Assembly: GCA_020638175.1 (NCBI GenBank) | Contig: JACKJA010000002.1 | Span: 1,984,001-2,048,000, forward strand | Length of the DNA stretch: 64,000 bases | Direction: 5' to 3' | DNA from: Rhodospirillales bacterium | Lineage (GTDB): Bacteria > Pseudomonadota > Alphaproteobacteria > Micavibrionales > Micavibrionaceae | Shown here: one piece after another, positions 53,218 to 62,243 of the stretch | Layout: each line of letters begins with the position of its first letter | How positions within the stretch are numbered: the first letter of the stretch is position 1 | Translations under genes and position numbers: made by a program | The notes under the pieces: generated by a model | What the model was told of the DNA's origin: nothing | The model's database searches: none | What the model saw: only the letters and a program-made list of their open reading frames with translations

Positions 53218-55338
53218 ATGACAAAAACGGACATCACCAACAAAGAAAAAAAGCAGAGCGACAAAGCCGCACGTCATGCCGAACACACGGCTCTTATGGC
53301 TTATTGCCGGGTATGCTTCGTTGCCTTTGTGGGGACGGTCATGTCCATCCTGTTTTTCATTATGGTCTTGAATCAAAACGTCGATAAGCTGGAAGATGAT
53401 TTCCGACACGACACCACCATGCAAATCCTGTCATTGAATCATAAAACCAGAATATTGGAACAATTCTGGGAAGACATGCAGGCCTTCTACCTGTCATCAG
53501 AAACCGTTACGCTACAGGAATTCGGTACGTTTTCAGCGTCTATTTTAAAACAGGGGGAATTAGGATTCATCAGCTGGCTTCCAGACACAAAAGAACCGCT
53601 GGACGCAAACGACATCTATATGGTTTCCAAAAAAAACGTCGATCAAGAACAAATCAAAAAATTGCTGATTGAGGAACCCGCTATCCGTGAAGCGATAGAA
53701 AAAGCCCGTACAAGCCTTTCTGTAACAATCAGCCGGGATTTTTCTACGGATTTCATGGATAAAACAGACCCTCAGCCACGCGTCGCCATTGCCATCCCCA
53801 CGATGAAAGCCGCAATAAAAAATGAGGGGCCGCGTTCTTTAAACGGTTTTTCCATCGCTTTTTTAGAAACGTGGCCGTTTTTCTCACAGATTTTCCTGAT
53901 TGAAAATCGCGACAAAAAAAACATCCAGATATTTCTGACGGATGCGGATGAAAGCTCGAAAGATCTCTTGTTCAAACATACCGGACAGGAAAACATGTTA
54001 TCGGACACGGCCGTCGACAACATGATGGATAACAGGCAAATGTTGGCCGTAAGTCAAAAAATCCCCTTTGCCTCGCAATATCTCAAGATCGAAGTTTCAC
54101 CGTCTTTCTCTTATCTGGCCCAGAGCGCCGATAAAAGTGCATGGGCTGTTTTTCTGCTCGGCATGGCACTAACAGGCTTCATAGCATTCTGGTTCTACCA
54201 GCAAATCAGCCGCACCCTTCACATCCAGCATATTGTTAACGAAAAAACGGAGGCGCTAAGTAAAAACGAGAAGCACCTTCGCGCCATTTTGGATAATACT
54301 GTCGATGGCATTATCACGATCAACAGCGCAGGCATCATCCAGACATTTAACTCTGCCTGCGAACGTATATTTGGCTACAACACGGAAGAAGTCATTGGCG
54401 AAAATATAAACCTGTTGATGCCCCCTCCCGATCAGGAAAAGCACGACAGTTATATTGCCAATTACATTCGCACGGGCGAAGCCAAGATTATAGGCATTGG
54501 CCGGGAAGTTGTTGGCCTGCGCAAAGATGGCTCGACCTTTCCCATGGATCTGGGAATTGGTGTCATCAAAAATGGCGGTGATTACACCTTTATCGGCATT
54601 ATCCGGGATATAACGGATCGTAAGGAAGCCGAACGGCAACTGACCGAGAGCCATCAGGCCATGGATGATTTTGTCTATATTGTCTCTCACGACCTGAAAG
54701 AGCCTCTGCGCGGCATCTACAGCTATGCCCAATTCTTGATGGAGGACTATGGGGATACACTGAATGAAGACGGCATAGACAAGCTTAACACCCTTAAAAA
54801 CCTGTCCCGGCGCATGGAAGAGCTGATTGATACGCTTTTGTATTATTCCCGGCTTGGTCGGACAGAGCTTGCCTTCAAGGAAACCGATATAAATCGTGTA
54901 TTGAAAAAAACCATGGAGCTTCTTGAACCAACAATTCAGGAACAAAACGTGACCGTTAATATCCATGAAAAAATGCCAACTCTGGTTTGCGATCGAGCAC
55001 GTGTCAGCGAAATTTTCCGCAATCTTATCACCAACGCCATCAAATATAATGATAACGAGGAAAAATACGTCGAGGTCGGCTGTATCGTCGATCACCCGGA
55101 CTTCCCGTATCAGTACGTTTTTTATGTCGAGGATAACGGCATTGGTATTCCTGAGAAACATCAGGATGCCGTCTTTAAAATCTTCAAGCGTCTGCATGCG
55201 CGCGATGCCTACGGGGGAGGAACCGGATCGGGCCTGACCATCGTCAAAAAAATCATAGACCGCCACAATGGTAAGATCTGGATTGAATCTGACGGTAAAA
55301 ATGGAACGACCTTTTATTTCACCTTAAGCGATGAGTAA
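53218..55338 (+). CDS. CHASE-PAS histidine kinase with FixL-like PAS
   Basis: 706 residues: membrane helix about 28-51, CHASE-type extracellular domain about 75-300, helix about 307-328, PAS about 350-470, HisKA with phosphorylated H491 (IVSHDLKEPLRGI) and HATPase with N606 and DNGIGI at 639-644. The PAS has H409 and R429 with the same 20-residue spacing as the heme ligand His200 and Arg220 of Bradyrhizobium FixL. That pattern also occurs in heme-free PAS domains. The response regulator follows 5 bases after the stop. Confidence 0.9.
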   Translation: MTKTDITNKEKKQSDKAARHAEHTALMAYCRVCFVAFVGTVMSILFFIMVLNQNVDKLEDDFRHDTTMQILSLNHKTRILEQFWEDMQAFYLSSETVTLQEFGTFSASILKQGELGFISWLPDTKEPLDANDIYMVSKKNVDQEQIKKLLIEEPAIREAIEKARTSLSVTISRDFSTDFMDKTDPQPRVAIAIPTMKAAIKNEGPRSLNGFSIAFLETWPFFSQIFLIENRDKKNIQIFLTDADESSKDLLFKHTGQENMLSDTAVDNMMDNRQMLAVSQKIPFASQYLKIEVSPSFSYLAQSADKSAWAVFLLGMALTGFIAFWFYQQISRTLHIQHIVNEKTEALSKNEKHLRAILDNTVDGIITINSAGIIQTFNSACERIFGYNTEEVIGENINLLMPPPDQEKHDSYIANYIRTGEAKIIGIGREVVGLRKDGSTFPMDLGIGVIKNGGDYTFIGIIRDITDRKEAERQLTESHQAMDDFVYIVSHDLKEPLRGIYSYAQFLMEDYGDTLNEDGIDKLNTLKNLSRRMEELIDTLLYYSRLGRTELAFKETDINRVLKKTMELLEPTIQEQNVTVNIHEKMPTLVCDRARVSEIFRNLITNAIKYNDNEEKYVEVGCIVDHPDFPYQYVFYVEDNGIGIPEKHQDAVFKIFKRLHARDAYGGGTGSGLTIVKKIIDRHNGKIWIESDGKNGTTFYFTLSDE

Positions 55339-55343
55339 TCAAA

Positions 55344-55802
55344 ATGACGAACGAAGAAAAATCCATACGAGCCCCTTATATCCTGATCGTCGAAGATAGC
55401 CCTGTCGACTTCGAAATTGCCATGCGCTCTTTGCGAAAAGCCGACGTAGACGTGACCGTCGAGCGGTGCGAAGATGGCGACGAAGCGATTGCTTTTCTAA
55501 CCTCTGACAACCCGATCATAAAAGAACGGGGGTTCCCTGAATTAATCTTGCTTGATCTTAATTTACCGGGAACGGACGGACGCGCCGTTCTTGAACACGT
55601 CAAAAATGCTGAATCCCTGAAAAGCATCCCGGTGATTATCCTGAGCACCTCCAATAATGAAAGGGACATAACCGCTTGCTACCGGAACGGGGCAAACAGC
55701 TATGTCAAAAAACCGATCGCACCGGACGACTATACGGCTATGGCTCAATCGCTGAAAAGTTTCTGGTTCGACTGGGTTATGCTCCCCCAAGAATTTTCCT
55801 AA
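55344..55802 (+). CDS. Rcp1-like single-domain response regulator
   Basis: 152 residues: receiver fold only, with phosphoacceptor D71 (LILLDLNLPGTDGR), acidic pocket EDSP and Lys in YVKKP. Rcp1-like proteins pair with phytochrome-type and PAS kinases that lack a C-terminal receiver. It likely takes phosphate from the kinase just upstream. Confidence 0.92.
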   Translation: MTNEEKSIRAPYILIVEDSPVDFEIAMRSLRKADVDVTVERCEDGDEAIAFLTSDNPIIKERGFPELILLDLNLPGTDGRAVLEHVKNAESLKSIPVIILSTSNNERDITACYRNGANSYVKKPIAPDDYTAMAQSLKSFWFDWVMLPQEFS

Positions 55803-55811
55803 GTAACCGCT

Positions 55812-57500
55812 ATGCTCGAAACATCCATCTTTCTACAGATCGTAACCATCATGGCTCTGGCCGGCAGCGTGGGACTGGTGGCCGTCCTGTTACGGCAACC
55901 CCTGATCGTCGCTTTTATCATCACCGGCCTGCTAGCCGGGCCGGATGCGTTAAATCTTGTCCGCGAACAAGATAAATCCATCATAGAAACACTGGCACAG
56001 TTCGGGATCGCCCTGCTGCTGTTCGTCGTCGGGTTAAAACTCGATTTACGGATTATCCGTCAAATGGGGCTGGTGGCTCTGGCAACGGGGCTGGTTCAAA
56101 TCATCATAACGTGCGCTTTGGGATTTACCCTCAGCATGATGCTGGGATATCCCCCCGTAACAGCCGCCTTCATCGGGCTGGCACTGGCCTTTTCCAGCAC
56201 CATTATTGCCGTCAAACTGCTCTCTGACGCGCATGCTATCGACTCGCTTTATGGCCGTCTGGCTTTGGGTATACTGATTGTTCAGGATTTAATGGTGATT
56301 ATCGCCACGATTATCATTGCCGGTCTGACCGGGGAATCCGATGTCACGAGCTTTAACCTGAATGACGTCATGCTGGTTGCCAGCAAAGCCGTCATGCTGG
56401 TTGCCGGCACAGGCCTGTTCATCCGGTTTGCCGCCCGCCCCCTGACGCACATACTGGCACGCAACAGCGAGCTGATGGTGGTCTTCTGCTTCGCGTTTGC
56501 CGTTATCATGGCCGCCCTGTGCGAATATCTGCACTTCAGCAAGGAATTGGGCGGGCTGGTCGCCGGTATTGCTTTAGCTTCCACACCTTACAATAATTTT
56601 ATGGCCGCCCGGCTCTCCTCTCTCCGGGATTTTCTATTGCTGTTCTTTTTCGCGCATCTGGGCGCCCATATGAGCTTAGCAGGCATCACAGAACAGATCC
56701 TCCCTGCGCTTTTGCTTTCTATATTCGTACTGGCAGGCAAACCGCTGGTTATCATGAGCATCACAAATATAATGCATTTCCGCAAACGCACCGGTTTTTT
56801 AACCGGGATGTCGCTATCACAAATCAGTGAGTTCTCCCTGATCCTGATCGCCATGGGCTATGAGTGCGGACTGGTTGGAGAAGACGCCCTTAATCTGGTC
56901 ACTCTGGTCGGCCTGTTGACGATGACCCTTTCAACCTATGCCATCACCCATATGAATGGCCTGTACAATGTTCTGGAACGACACACGGGGTTATTCATCG
57001 AAGAACAGGATGATCGTGAGACAGGCCAAACACCTCACCACACAGCCATGGAAACGCCCTATGATGTGATTGTTTTTGGTCTGGGGCATTATGGCGAAGC
57101 CATCGCCCACAGCTTTCAAAAAAACGGATACAGCGTTCTTGGCGTCGATTTTAATCCATCGGCGATAACAACAGCACAGGAAAAGGGCATTCCGTCGATC
57201 TACGGCGATGCTGCTGACCCGGAGTTTCCGGCACAATTACCCTTGCATAAAGCAAAAGTGGTTGTTCTGTGTTTTCAACACACCCTGAATAGCCCGATGA
57301 TCGTTGATTTGCGGCGGACGTTATCACAAACGTTGCGCGTCCATGGCTATCAGGGACACATAGCGGCAACATCCCATCATTTAGAACTGGATCGTGATCT
57401 TCCCTCTCATGGAATCGACATTGTCCTCAAAACATATGAAGACGCAGCCCACCGCGGCACAGAACAAATCATTCAGGCTCTTCAGGATGATAACAGGTGA
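55812..57500 (+). CDS. KefB/CPA2-type cation:proton antiporter with TrkA-N domain
   Basis: 562 residues: about 12 membrane helices to residue 385, with the family FSSTIIAVKLLSD segment, then a RCK/TrkA-N nucleotide-binding domain (VIVFGLGHYGEAIAHSFQKNGYSVLGVD). Members export K+ or Na+ in exchange for protons. It is 9 bases after the response regulator, so one operon is likely. Confidence 0.92.
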   Translation: MLETSIFLQIVTIMALAGSVGLVAVLLRQPLIVAFIITGLLAGPDALNLVREQDKSIIETLAQFGIALLLFVVGLKLDLRIIRQMGLVALATGLVQIIITCALGFTLSMMLGYPPVTAAFIGLALAFSSTIIAVKLLSDAHAIDSLYGRLALGILIVQDLMVIIATIIIAGLTGESDVTSFNLNDVMLVASKAVMLVAGTGLFIRFAARPLTHILARNSELMVVFCFAFAVIMAALCEYLHFSKELGGLVAGIALASTPYNNFMAARLSSLRDFLLLFFFAHLGAHMSLAGITEQILPALLLSIFVLAGKPLVIMSITNIMHFRKRTGFLTGMSLSQISEFSLILIAMGYECGLVGEDALNLVTLVGLLTMTLSTYAITHMNGLYNVLERHTGLFIEEQDDRETGQTPHHTAMETPYDVIVFGLGHYGEAIAHSFQKNGYSVLGVDFNPSAITTAQEKGIPSIYGDAADPEFPAQLPLHKAKVVVLCFQHTLNSPMIVDLRRTLSQTLRVHGYQGHIAATSHHLELDRDLPSHGIDIVLKTYEDAAHRGTEQIIQALQDDNR

Positions 57501-57526
57501 TGGCGCGTATCCGCCAAGCACCCCTA

Positions 57527-58048
57527 CTAGGCCGAATATCCCCCTGTCACCCACTGAATGACTTCATTTTTCTCGTTAATCTCTTTTTCTTTTTGCGCCT
57601 TAATTTCCAGCATGTTTTTATGACGACACACCGAAAAATCGATAACATCGCACAAGACATCCGGCGCCGAGCTAATCACAGATTTACGGACAAAATCTTC
57701 CGCTCCCTTACCGACGATACTAACAGCCATCTCATGATCGTTCATACTGGTCAGGATAATCACGGGAATGTCTTCCTTAACGCCTGACAGGCGATGAAAC
57801 GTGTCATGTCCCCCATCTGTATCCGGCAAACCCAGATCAAGAAGAATTAAATCAATATCTCCCGTTGATAATATTCCTTCAGCCTCTGCCATAGATTCGG
57901 CATGAACAACCCGGCATGGATGTTTCATATGCTTGCTAAGAACACGCTTCACTGTGTAAGCATCGGACTCGCTGTCCTCAATTAGCAATATATGCATATC
58001 CCTTGTAATCTTGTTCTTATCTTTATTGCTGGCATCTTCAGCAGTCAT
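57527..58048 (-). CDS. Receiver-domain protein
   Basis: 173 residues, from the ATG at 58048 because AAGGAGAGATGCC lies upstream. A receiver domain (about 18-140) has D71 (LILLDLGLPDTDGG) and RKS in the Lys position. A short charged C-terminal helix (LEIKAQKEKEINEKNEVI) is the only extra. It is convergent with the antiporter. Target unknown. Confidence 0.88.
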   Translation of the reverse strand: MTAEDASNKDKNKITRDMHILLIEDSESDAYTVKRVLSKHMKHPCRVVHAESMAEAEGILSTGDIDLILLDLGLPDTDGGHDTFHRLSGVKEDIPVIILTSMNDHEMAVSIVGKGAEDFVRKSVISSAPDVLCDVIDFSVCRHKNMLEIKAQKEKEINEKNEVIQWVTGGYSA

Positions 58049-58412
58049 GGCATCTCTCCTTTCCATAAACCACAATTCATTTTGCCTTCTTCTGACAAAA
58101 TAAAAAACCCCCCTCCACTTTCCATTATCATTTAATAGTAGTTAAGGAACCGATAAAAATCAATGTTTTGATATGTAAAATTGTGGAAAAATTACGTAGA
58201 ATTTTATGAAATACTTCACATACAGACAATAATATAAAATTATTAATATACAAATATTTATATTCAAGGAAATATACAATGGAATTCATCTTTGAATATT
58301 ATAATATTAGGAAACAATGTTATAAAATACTTTAAAATGCGCTAATAATTAAAAAACAGGCAAAGCCCATTCCATCAGCAAGACACACAAATTTAAAGAG
58401 AAATGAGAATAA
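58049..58412. other. Highly AT-rich intergenic stretch
   Basis: 364 bases between two minus-strand genes, among the most AT-rich in the window. It has an 18-codon frame at 58279-58335 with AAGGA ahead. No clear stem-loop or tRNA. It could hold promoters for the receiver gene. Confidence 0.4.
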
Positions 58413-58826
58413 TCAGACTTTTTCGTCAAACATACCGAGCAGCTCTTTCTCCATATCGGACGCTGCCTGTAAAGTCTTCAAATTGGCTTTGTATGTAATT
58501 TCGGCCAGATTTATATTGACGGCCTCTTCCGCCAGATCGACATTAGGAACCCCGATTTCACCGTCGGTATTAGCAAACGGTGAATCCGGATCATAGGCCG
58601 GAACGAAAGGCGTATCCTTGGCCACAATGTCAACTTTGACACCCAGTCCGTTTCCTTGCGCATCGGTAATCGCGGTCTGCCGGGTCGTCAGGGCACTATA
58701 AGGCGCCTTTTTACCGGCCTCCAGAGAGCCCGATGTCTGAAGGTTGGCAATATTCGATGCCCCGGCTTCAATCTTTTTCGAAGCCGCATGCAAACCGGAT
58801 AAAGCTGACTGAATCACGTTCATCAT
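58413..58826 (-). CDS. FlgC-like flagellar rod-family protein, orphan
   Basis: 137 residues. The N-terminus (MNVIQSALSGLHAASKKIEAGASNIAN) and C-terminus (VNINLAEITYKANLKTLQ) follow the rod/hook fold shared by FlgB, FlgC and FlgG. It lacks the middle sequence of true FlgC and no flagellar gene is near it. Role unproven. Confidence 0.72.
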   Translation of the reverse strand: MMNVIQSALSGLHAASKKIEAGASNIANLQTSGSLEAGKKAPYSALTTRQTAITDAQGNGLGVKVDIVAKDTPFVPAYDPDSPFANTDGEIGVPNVDLAEEAVNINLAEITYKANLKTLQAASDMEKELLGMFDEKV

Positions 58827-58886
58827 TTCTTTACCTTAACATGATTTTATTAACAGTGACTGAAAAAATCAGGTGAGGCAAATATC

Positions 58887-59360
58887 ATGAGATACCTTTT
58901 ATTCTGCAGTATTTTTATTCTCTGTTCCGGGTTTGCGGCACAGGCGCAAGCCGAGTCAAAACCATGGATATGGAGTTGGGGGCCGTCGCACTGGCGCAAT
59001 CTGGATTTCGAAAAACCGTATATAGAGCCGGCCAAAGAGCCACACAACACGCAGTGGGATAACAGGGGATGGTATCCTTCTCATTGGGGATATCAACGGG
59101 GCGGTAACGACAAAATGGTCGATAAACTGTATCGAGCCGGCGTTTTCAAAGACCAGTACATAAAAGACGGTGTCCCGGTTCTGGCTGTCGGCGAAATGTT
59201 TTACCGGCTGGGCGGTGAAGATAAACGCCGGGTCGTTGCCATGGTTGATGAGGTCTACCGGGTAACGGACAGCAAGGAAAATGGTCTGTTTTTGTTGTAT
59301 GACGGACGAACCGAACGTCCGATCGGACTATATACAAAGCACGGGTTACAATTACAATAA
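58887..59360 (+). CDS. Hypothetical exported protein
   Basis: 157 residues. A signal peptide ends near AQAQAE. The mature part has a Trp-rich start (WIWSWGPSHWRNLD, WGYQRGG) and a C-terminal IPC-like beta core (MFYRLGGEDKRRVVAMVDEVYRVT). No family is recognised. A terminator follows. Confidence 0.72.
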   Translation: MRYLLFCSIFILCSGFAAQAQAESKPWIWSWGPSHWRNLDFEKPYIEPAKEPHNTQWDNRGWYPSHWGYQRGGNDKMVDKLYRAGVFKDQYIKDGVPVLAVGEMFYRLGGEDKRRVVAMVDEVYRVTDSKENGLFLLYDGRTERPIGLYTKHGLQLQ

Positions 59361-59417
59361 TTTTATATGTCTAAAGTATTCACCACTTCTCAAAGGTAAT
59401 TGGCAAATAAAAAAATA

Positions 59418-59448
59418 AAAAAACGGGAATTTATTTTTCCCGTTTTTT
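59418..59448 (+). terminator. Strong rho-independent terminator
   Basis: A 12-base-pair stem (59418-59429 with 59437-59448) that starts with A-run and ends in a T-run, so it acts in both directions. It insulates the exported protein gene from the Aer-like unit. Confidence 0.85.
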
Positions 59449-59497
59449 GCGTTAGTATAGAGCTTCGACAGAAAACGCTCCATAAGGGAAGAAACCC

Positions 59498-60028
59498 ATG
59501 GCTAAATACGCGGTCACACCGACCAAAAAAGAAGTCTTCTTCGGAACTCAGGAAATCATCGTCAGTAAAACCGACCTGAAGGGGCGGATTACTTACGCGA
59601 ACGATGTCTTCTGCAAAATCGCCGGATACAAGGAAGCCGAGCTTTTGGGCCAGCCCCATAGCATCCTGCGCCATCCTGACATGCCGCGCTGCGTTTTTAA
59701 ATTTTTATGGGACACCATTCAAAACGGGCATGAATGTTTTGCCTACGTTAAAAACATGACAAAACACGGTGATTTTTACTGGGTCTTTGCCCACGTTACC
59801 CCGTCTTTTAATGCTGGCGGCCAGATCATCGGTTATCATTCCAGTCGCCGATGCCCGGATCGCGATCCCATTAACATTGTCGAGCCTATCTATAAGCAGC
59901 TTCTCGACATCGAAAACGCCAGCGCCAACAGTAAAGAAGGCATGAATGAAGCCTTGGCAACACTTGTCAAAATTTGCAAAGAAAAAGGAATGAGCTATGA
60001 AGAACTGGTCCTCACTATATCGCGCTGA
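59498..60028 (+). CDS. Aer-type PAS sensor protein (FAD-binding type)
   Basis: 176 residues with a PAS domain (about 10-125) very like Aer: LGQPHSILRHPDMP and HGDFYWVFAHVTP carry the residues that hold FAD in Aer. It has no membrane or signalling part. The C-terminal helix ends in the start of the next gene, which supplies the missing methyl-accepting half. GGAAGAAACCC precedes the ATG. Confidence 0.88.
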   Translation: MAKYAVTPTKKEVFFGTQEIIVSKTDLKGRITYANDVFCKIAGYKEAELLGQPHSILRHPDMPRCVFKFLWDTIQNGHECFAYVKNMTKHGDFYWVFAHVTPSFNAGGQIIGYHSSRRCPDRDPINIVEPIYKQLLDIENASANSKEGMNEALATLVKICKEKGMSYEELVLTISR

Positions 60029-61328
60029 AATCTGCAGTTTCGGCGTCGTTCTCTTTTCCAGTTTTTATGTGATTTACCAAGCCGTTCTGATCGGGCATCA
60101 TCAGGCCGACTGGGTGGGGATCACACTCGCTTTACTGGCTTTTGCCGTCAGTATCGTCAACGTGGTTTTTATCGTTAAAGGACGGCGCAATATCATCACC
60201 GCCAGCGAAGCCATTGAGAAAGCCGCCCGCGGCGACCTTAATATCCGCATTACCGGCATCCCTGAAAATAAGGGCGAAGTCGCCGTTTTGTTATGGAGCG
60301 TTAACCATCTGCTTGATGTTTCCGAAGCCTTTATGCGGGAAACGCAAGCCTCCATGGAACATATCCGCGACGGCAAGACATACCGCCTGATCCTGGAACG
60401 CGGCATGCCCGGCGATTTCCGTACATTCTCGCATAAAGTCAATCAGGCGACAAAATCCAAAGCCGACGACATCAAGGCTTTCAGCGTTCTGACCAATCAG
60501 TTTGACAGCCAGATCCACAACATGATGGACAATGTCGGCAACGCGGCCAAAAACATGCAAAGCACTTCCTTTGAAATGCAGGATAACGCAAAAAACACAG
60601 CAAACCGTGCAACTGAAATGTCATCTTCCGCGGAAAGCACATCAAATAACGTCCAGACCGTGGCGGCCGCCTCTGAAGAATTATCGGCCTCTATTTCTGA
60701 AATCGCGCGCTTGACAGCACAATCATCAAATACAACCAAAGAAGCCCACGCCGAAGTCAGCCGGGCCAATAATATGATTGCCAGCCTGTCCGAATCCGCA
60801 CGGGAAATCGGTGATGTCATCAATCTAATCACCGAGATTGCCGATAAAACCAACTTGCTGGCCCTGAACGCGACGATCGAAGCCGCCCGCGCCGGAGATG
60901 CCGGCAAAGGCTTTGCCGTGGTTGCCAACGAGGTTAAAACACTGGCGGCCCAGACCACAGAAGCCACCGACGTTATCGCCCGGCACATTGGCGCCATCCA
61001 GTCAAAAATCGGCGACACGGTCGATATCGTCGAAAAAATTGGCGTTACGATCAACGGCGTTAATGAAAGCGCCACAGCCGTTTCTGCCGCTGTCGAAGAA
61101 CAGGAAGCCGCCACCAAGGAAATCATCCAGAGCATCCAGGCCACATCCGAAGGCATTAATCTGGTTCTGGATTCAAGCAAAACCGTTCTGGAAGTCGCTC
61201 ATGGCACGGAAAGCGGCTCCAGCAATGTTCTGGATGTCGCAACCCGCCTGTCGGAACAATCTTCCGAACTCCGGAAAATGATCGAAGAATATCTGGATCG
61301 CTGTCGGGAGCAATATGCCCACGGATAG
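59997..61328 (+). CDS. Methyl-accepting chemotaxis protein, partner of the PAS protein
   Basis: 443 residues: two close N-terminal membrane helices (about 12-60), HAMP (about 62-112) and the signalling domain with EIADKTNLLALNATIEAARAG at the hairpin tip. It has no large sensor domain. It overlaps the PAS gene by 32 bases, so the pair is probably an Aer energy-taxis receptor in two proteins. Confidence 0.92.
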   Translation: MKNWSSLYRAEICSFGVVLFSSFYVIYQAVLIGHHQADWVGITLALLAFAVSIVNVVFIVKGRRNIITASEAIEKAARGDLNIRITGIPENKGEVAVLLWSVNHLLDVSEAFMRETQASMEHIRDGKTYRLILERGMPGDFRTFSHKVNQATKSKADDIKAFSVLTNQFDSQIHNMMDNVGNAAKNMQSTSFEMQDNAKNTANRATEMSSSAESTSNNVQTVAAASEELSASISEIARLTAQSSNTTKEAHAEVSRANNMIASLSESAREIGDVINLITEIADKTNLLALNATIEAARAGDAGKGFAVVANEVKTLAAQTTEATDVIARHIGAIQSKIGDTVDIVEKIGVTINGVNESATAVSAAVEEQEAATKEIIQSIQATSEGINLVLDSSKTVLEVAHGTESGSSNVLDVATRLSEQSSELRKMIEEYLDRCREQYAHG

Positions 61329-61350
61329 CAAACACGCGACATAACCGGCC

Positions 61351-62241
61351 TTAAACAGGCTTTATGTCCTGCTTCTGGCGCTGTTCCCGCCACAGGATAA
61401 ACAGGTTGCTGACAATAATAATGGCGGCGCCCGTCCAGACCATGATATCCGGCCATTCACCCAGAAACAGAACGCCAAACAAAACCGCCCAGATAAAACG
61501 GGTATAAATCAGCGGTGCCACCATGGTGGCTTCGCCGAAACGGTAACTGTAGGTATTGGAAAATTGCATTAAAAAGCCCGCGACACCGATAAGTGGGATC
61601 AGGGATATTTCATCCCCTGACGGCATGGTAAAGACAAACGGCATAACCACCCCGGTCAAAAGGCATCCAATCAGCATGAAATAAAATACCGTCGTCAGAG
61701 GCTCATCCGTTTTTCCCAGTTGCCGCAAGGTCACAGACACCACGGCATTGGCAACCCCGGCCCCCAGCGCCGCCGCAATCCCCAGATTCCATTCCCCGCT
61801 TCCGGGTTGAAGGATAAACAGCAGCCCGCAAAAACCGAAGACCGTCCCGAGCATACGATACGGTCCAACACGCTCCCCTAAAACCGGCATGGACAGCAAA
61901 ACAACAAACAAAGGCGCCGTAAAAATGATGGCGGTCGCATCGGCCACAGGAAGCATCGCAAAGGCCGTAAACGTCATAAACAGGCCGATATTCCCGATAA
62001 TGGCGCGGACAATCTGCCCTTTCAGATTATTCGTTTTGATTTTGCCCCATTGCCGCGTCGCCGCCATAAAAAACAGCACGCAGGCAAAAGCCCCGGCATT
62101 GCGGTAAAAAACGGCCTCAACCGGCGTATGAGCTTCGCTGATCAGCTTTGCGGCCATATTCATGACCATGTACATAAAAGCCGCCGCCAAAGCAAAGGCA
62201 GCGGCTTTCAAAGGATAATGTTGTCCTGAACCGGAATTCAC
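61351..62241 (-). CDS. EamA-family (DMT) transporter
   Basis: 296 residues with ten membrane helices and two EamA domains (AVFYRNAGAFACVLFFMA and VAPLIYTRFIWAVLFGVLFLGEWPD). Drug/metabolite exporter family; the substrate is not predictable. It starts 2 bases after the ilvC stop and may be cotranscribed. Confidence 0.9.
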   Translation of the reverse strand: MNSGSGQHYPLKAAAFALAAAFMYMVMNMAAKLISEAHTPVEAVFYRNAGAFACVLFFMAATRQWGKIKTNNLKGQIVRAIIGNIGLFMTFTAFAMLPVADATAIIFTAPLFVVLLSMPVLGERVGPYRMLGTVFGFCGLLFILQPGSGEWNLGIAAALGAGVANAVVSVTLRQLGKTDEPLTTVFYFMLIGCLLTGVVMPFVFTMPSGDEISLIPLIGVAGFLMQFSNTYSYRFGEATMVAPLIYTRFIWAVLFGVLFLGEWPDIMVWTGAAIIIVSNLFILWREQRQKQDIKPV

Positions 62242-62243
62242 AC

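Noticed and set aside
58279..58335. An 18-codon frame preceded by AAGGA in an AT-rich gap
   Set aside because: Too short to support; AAGGA is expected by chance in such DNA. Kept only as a note.
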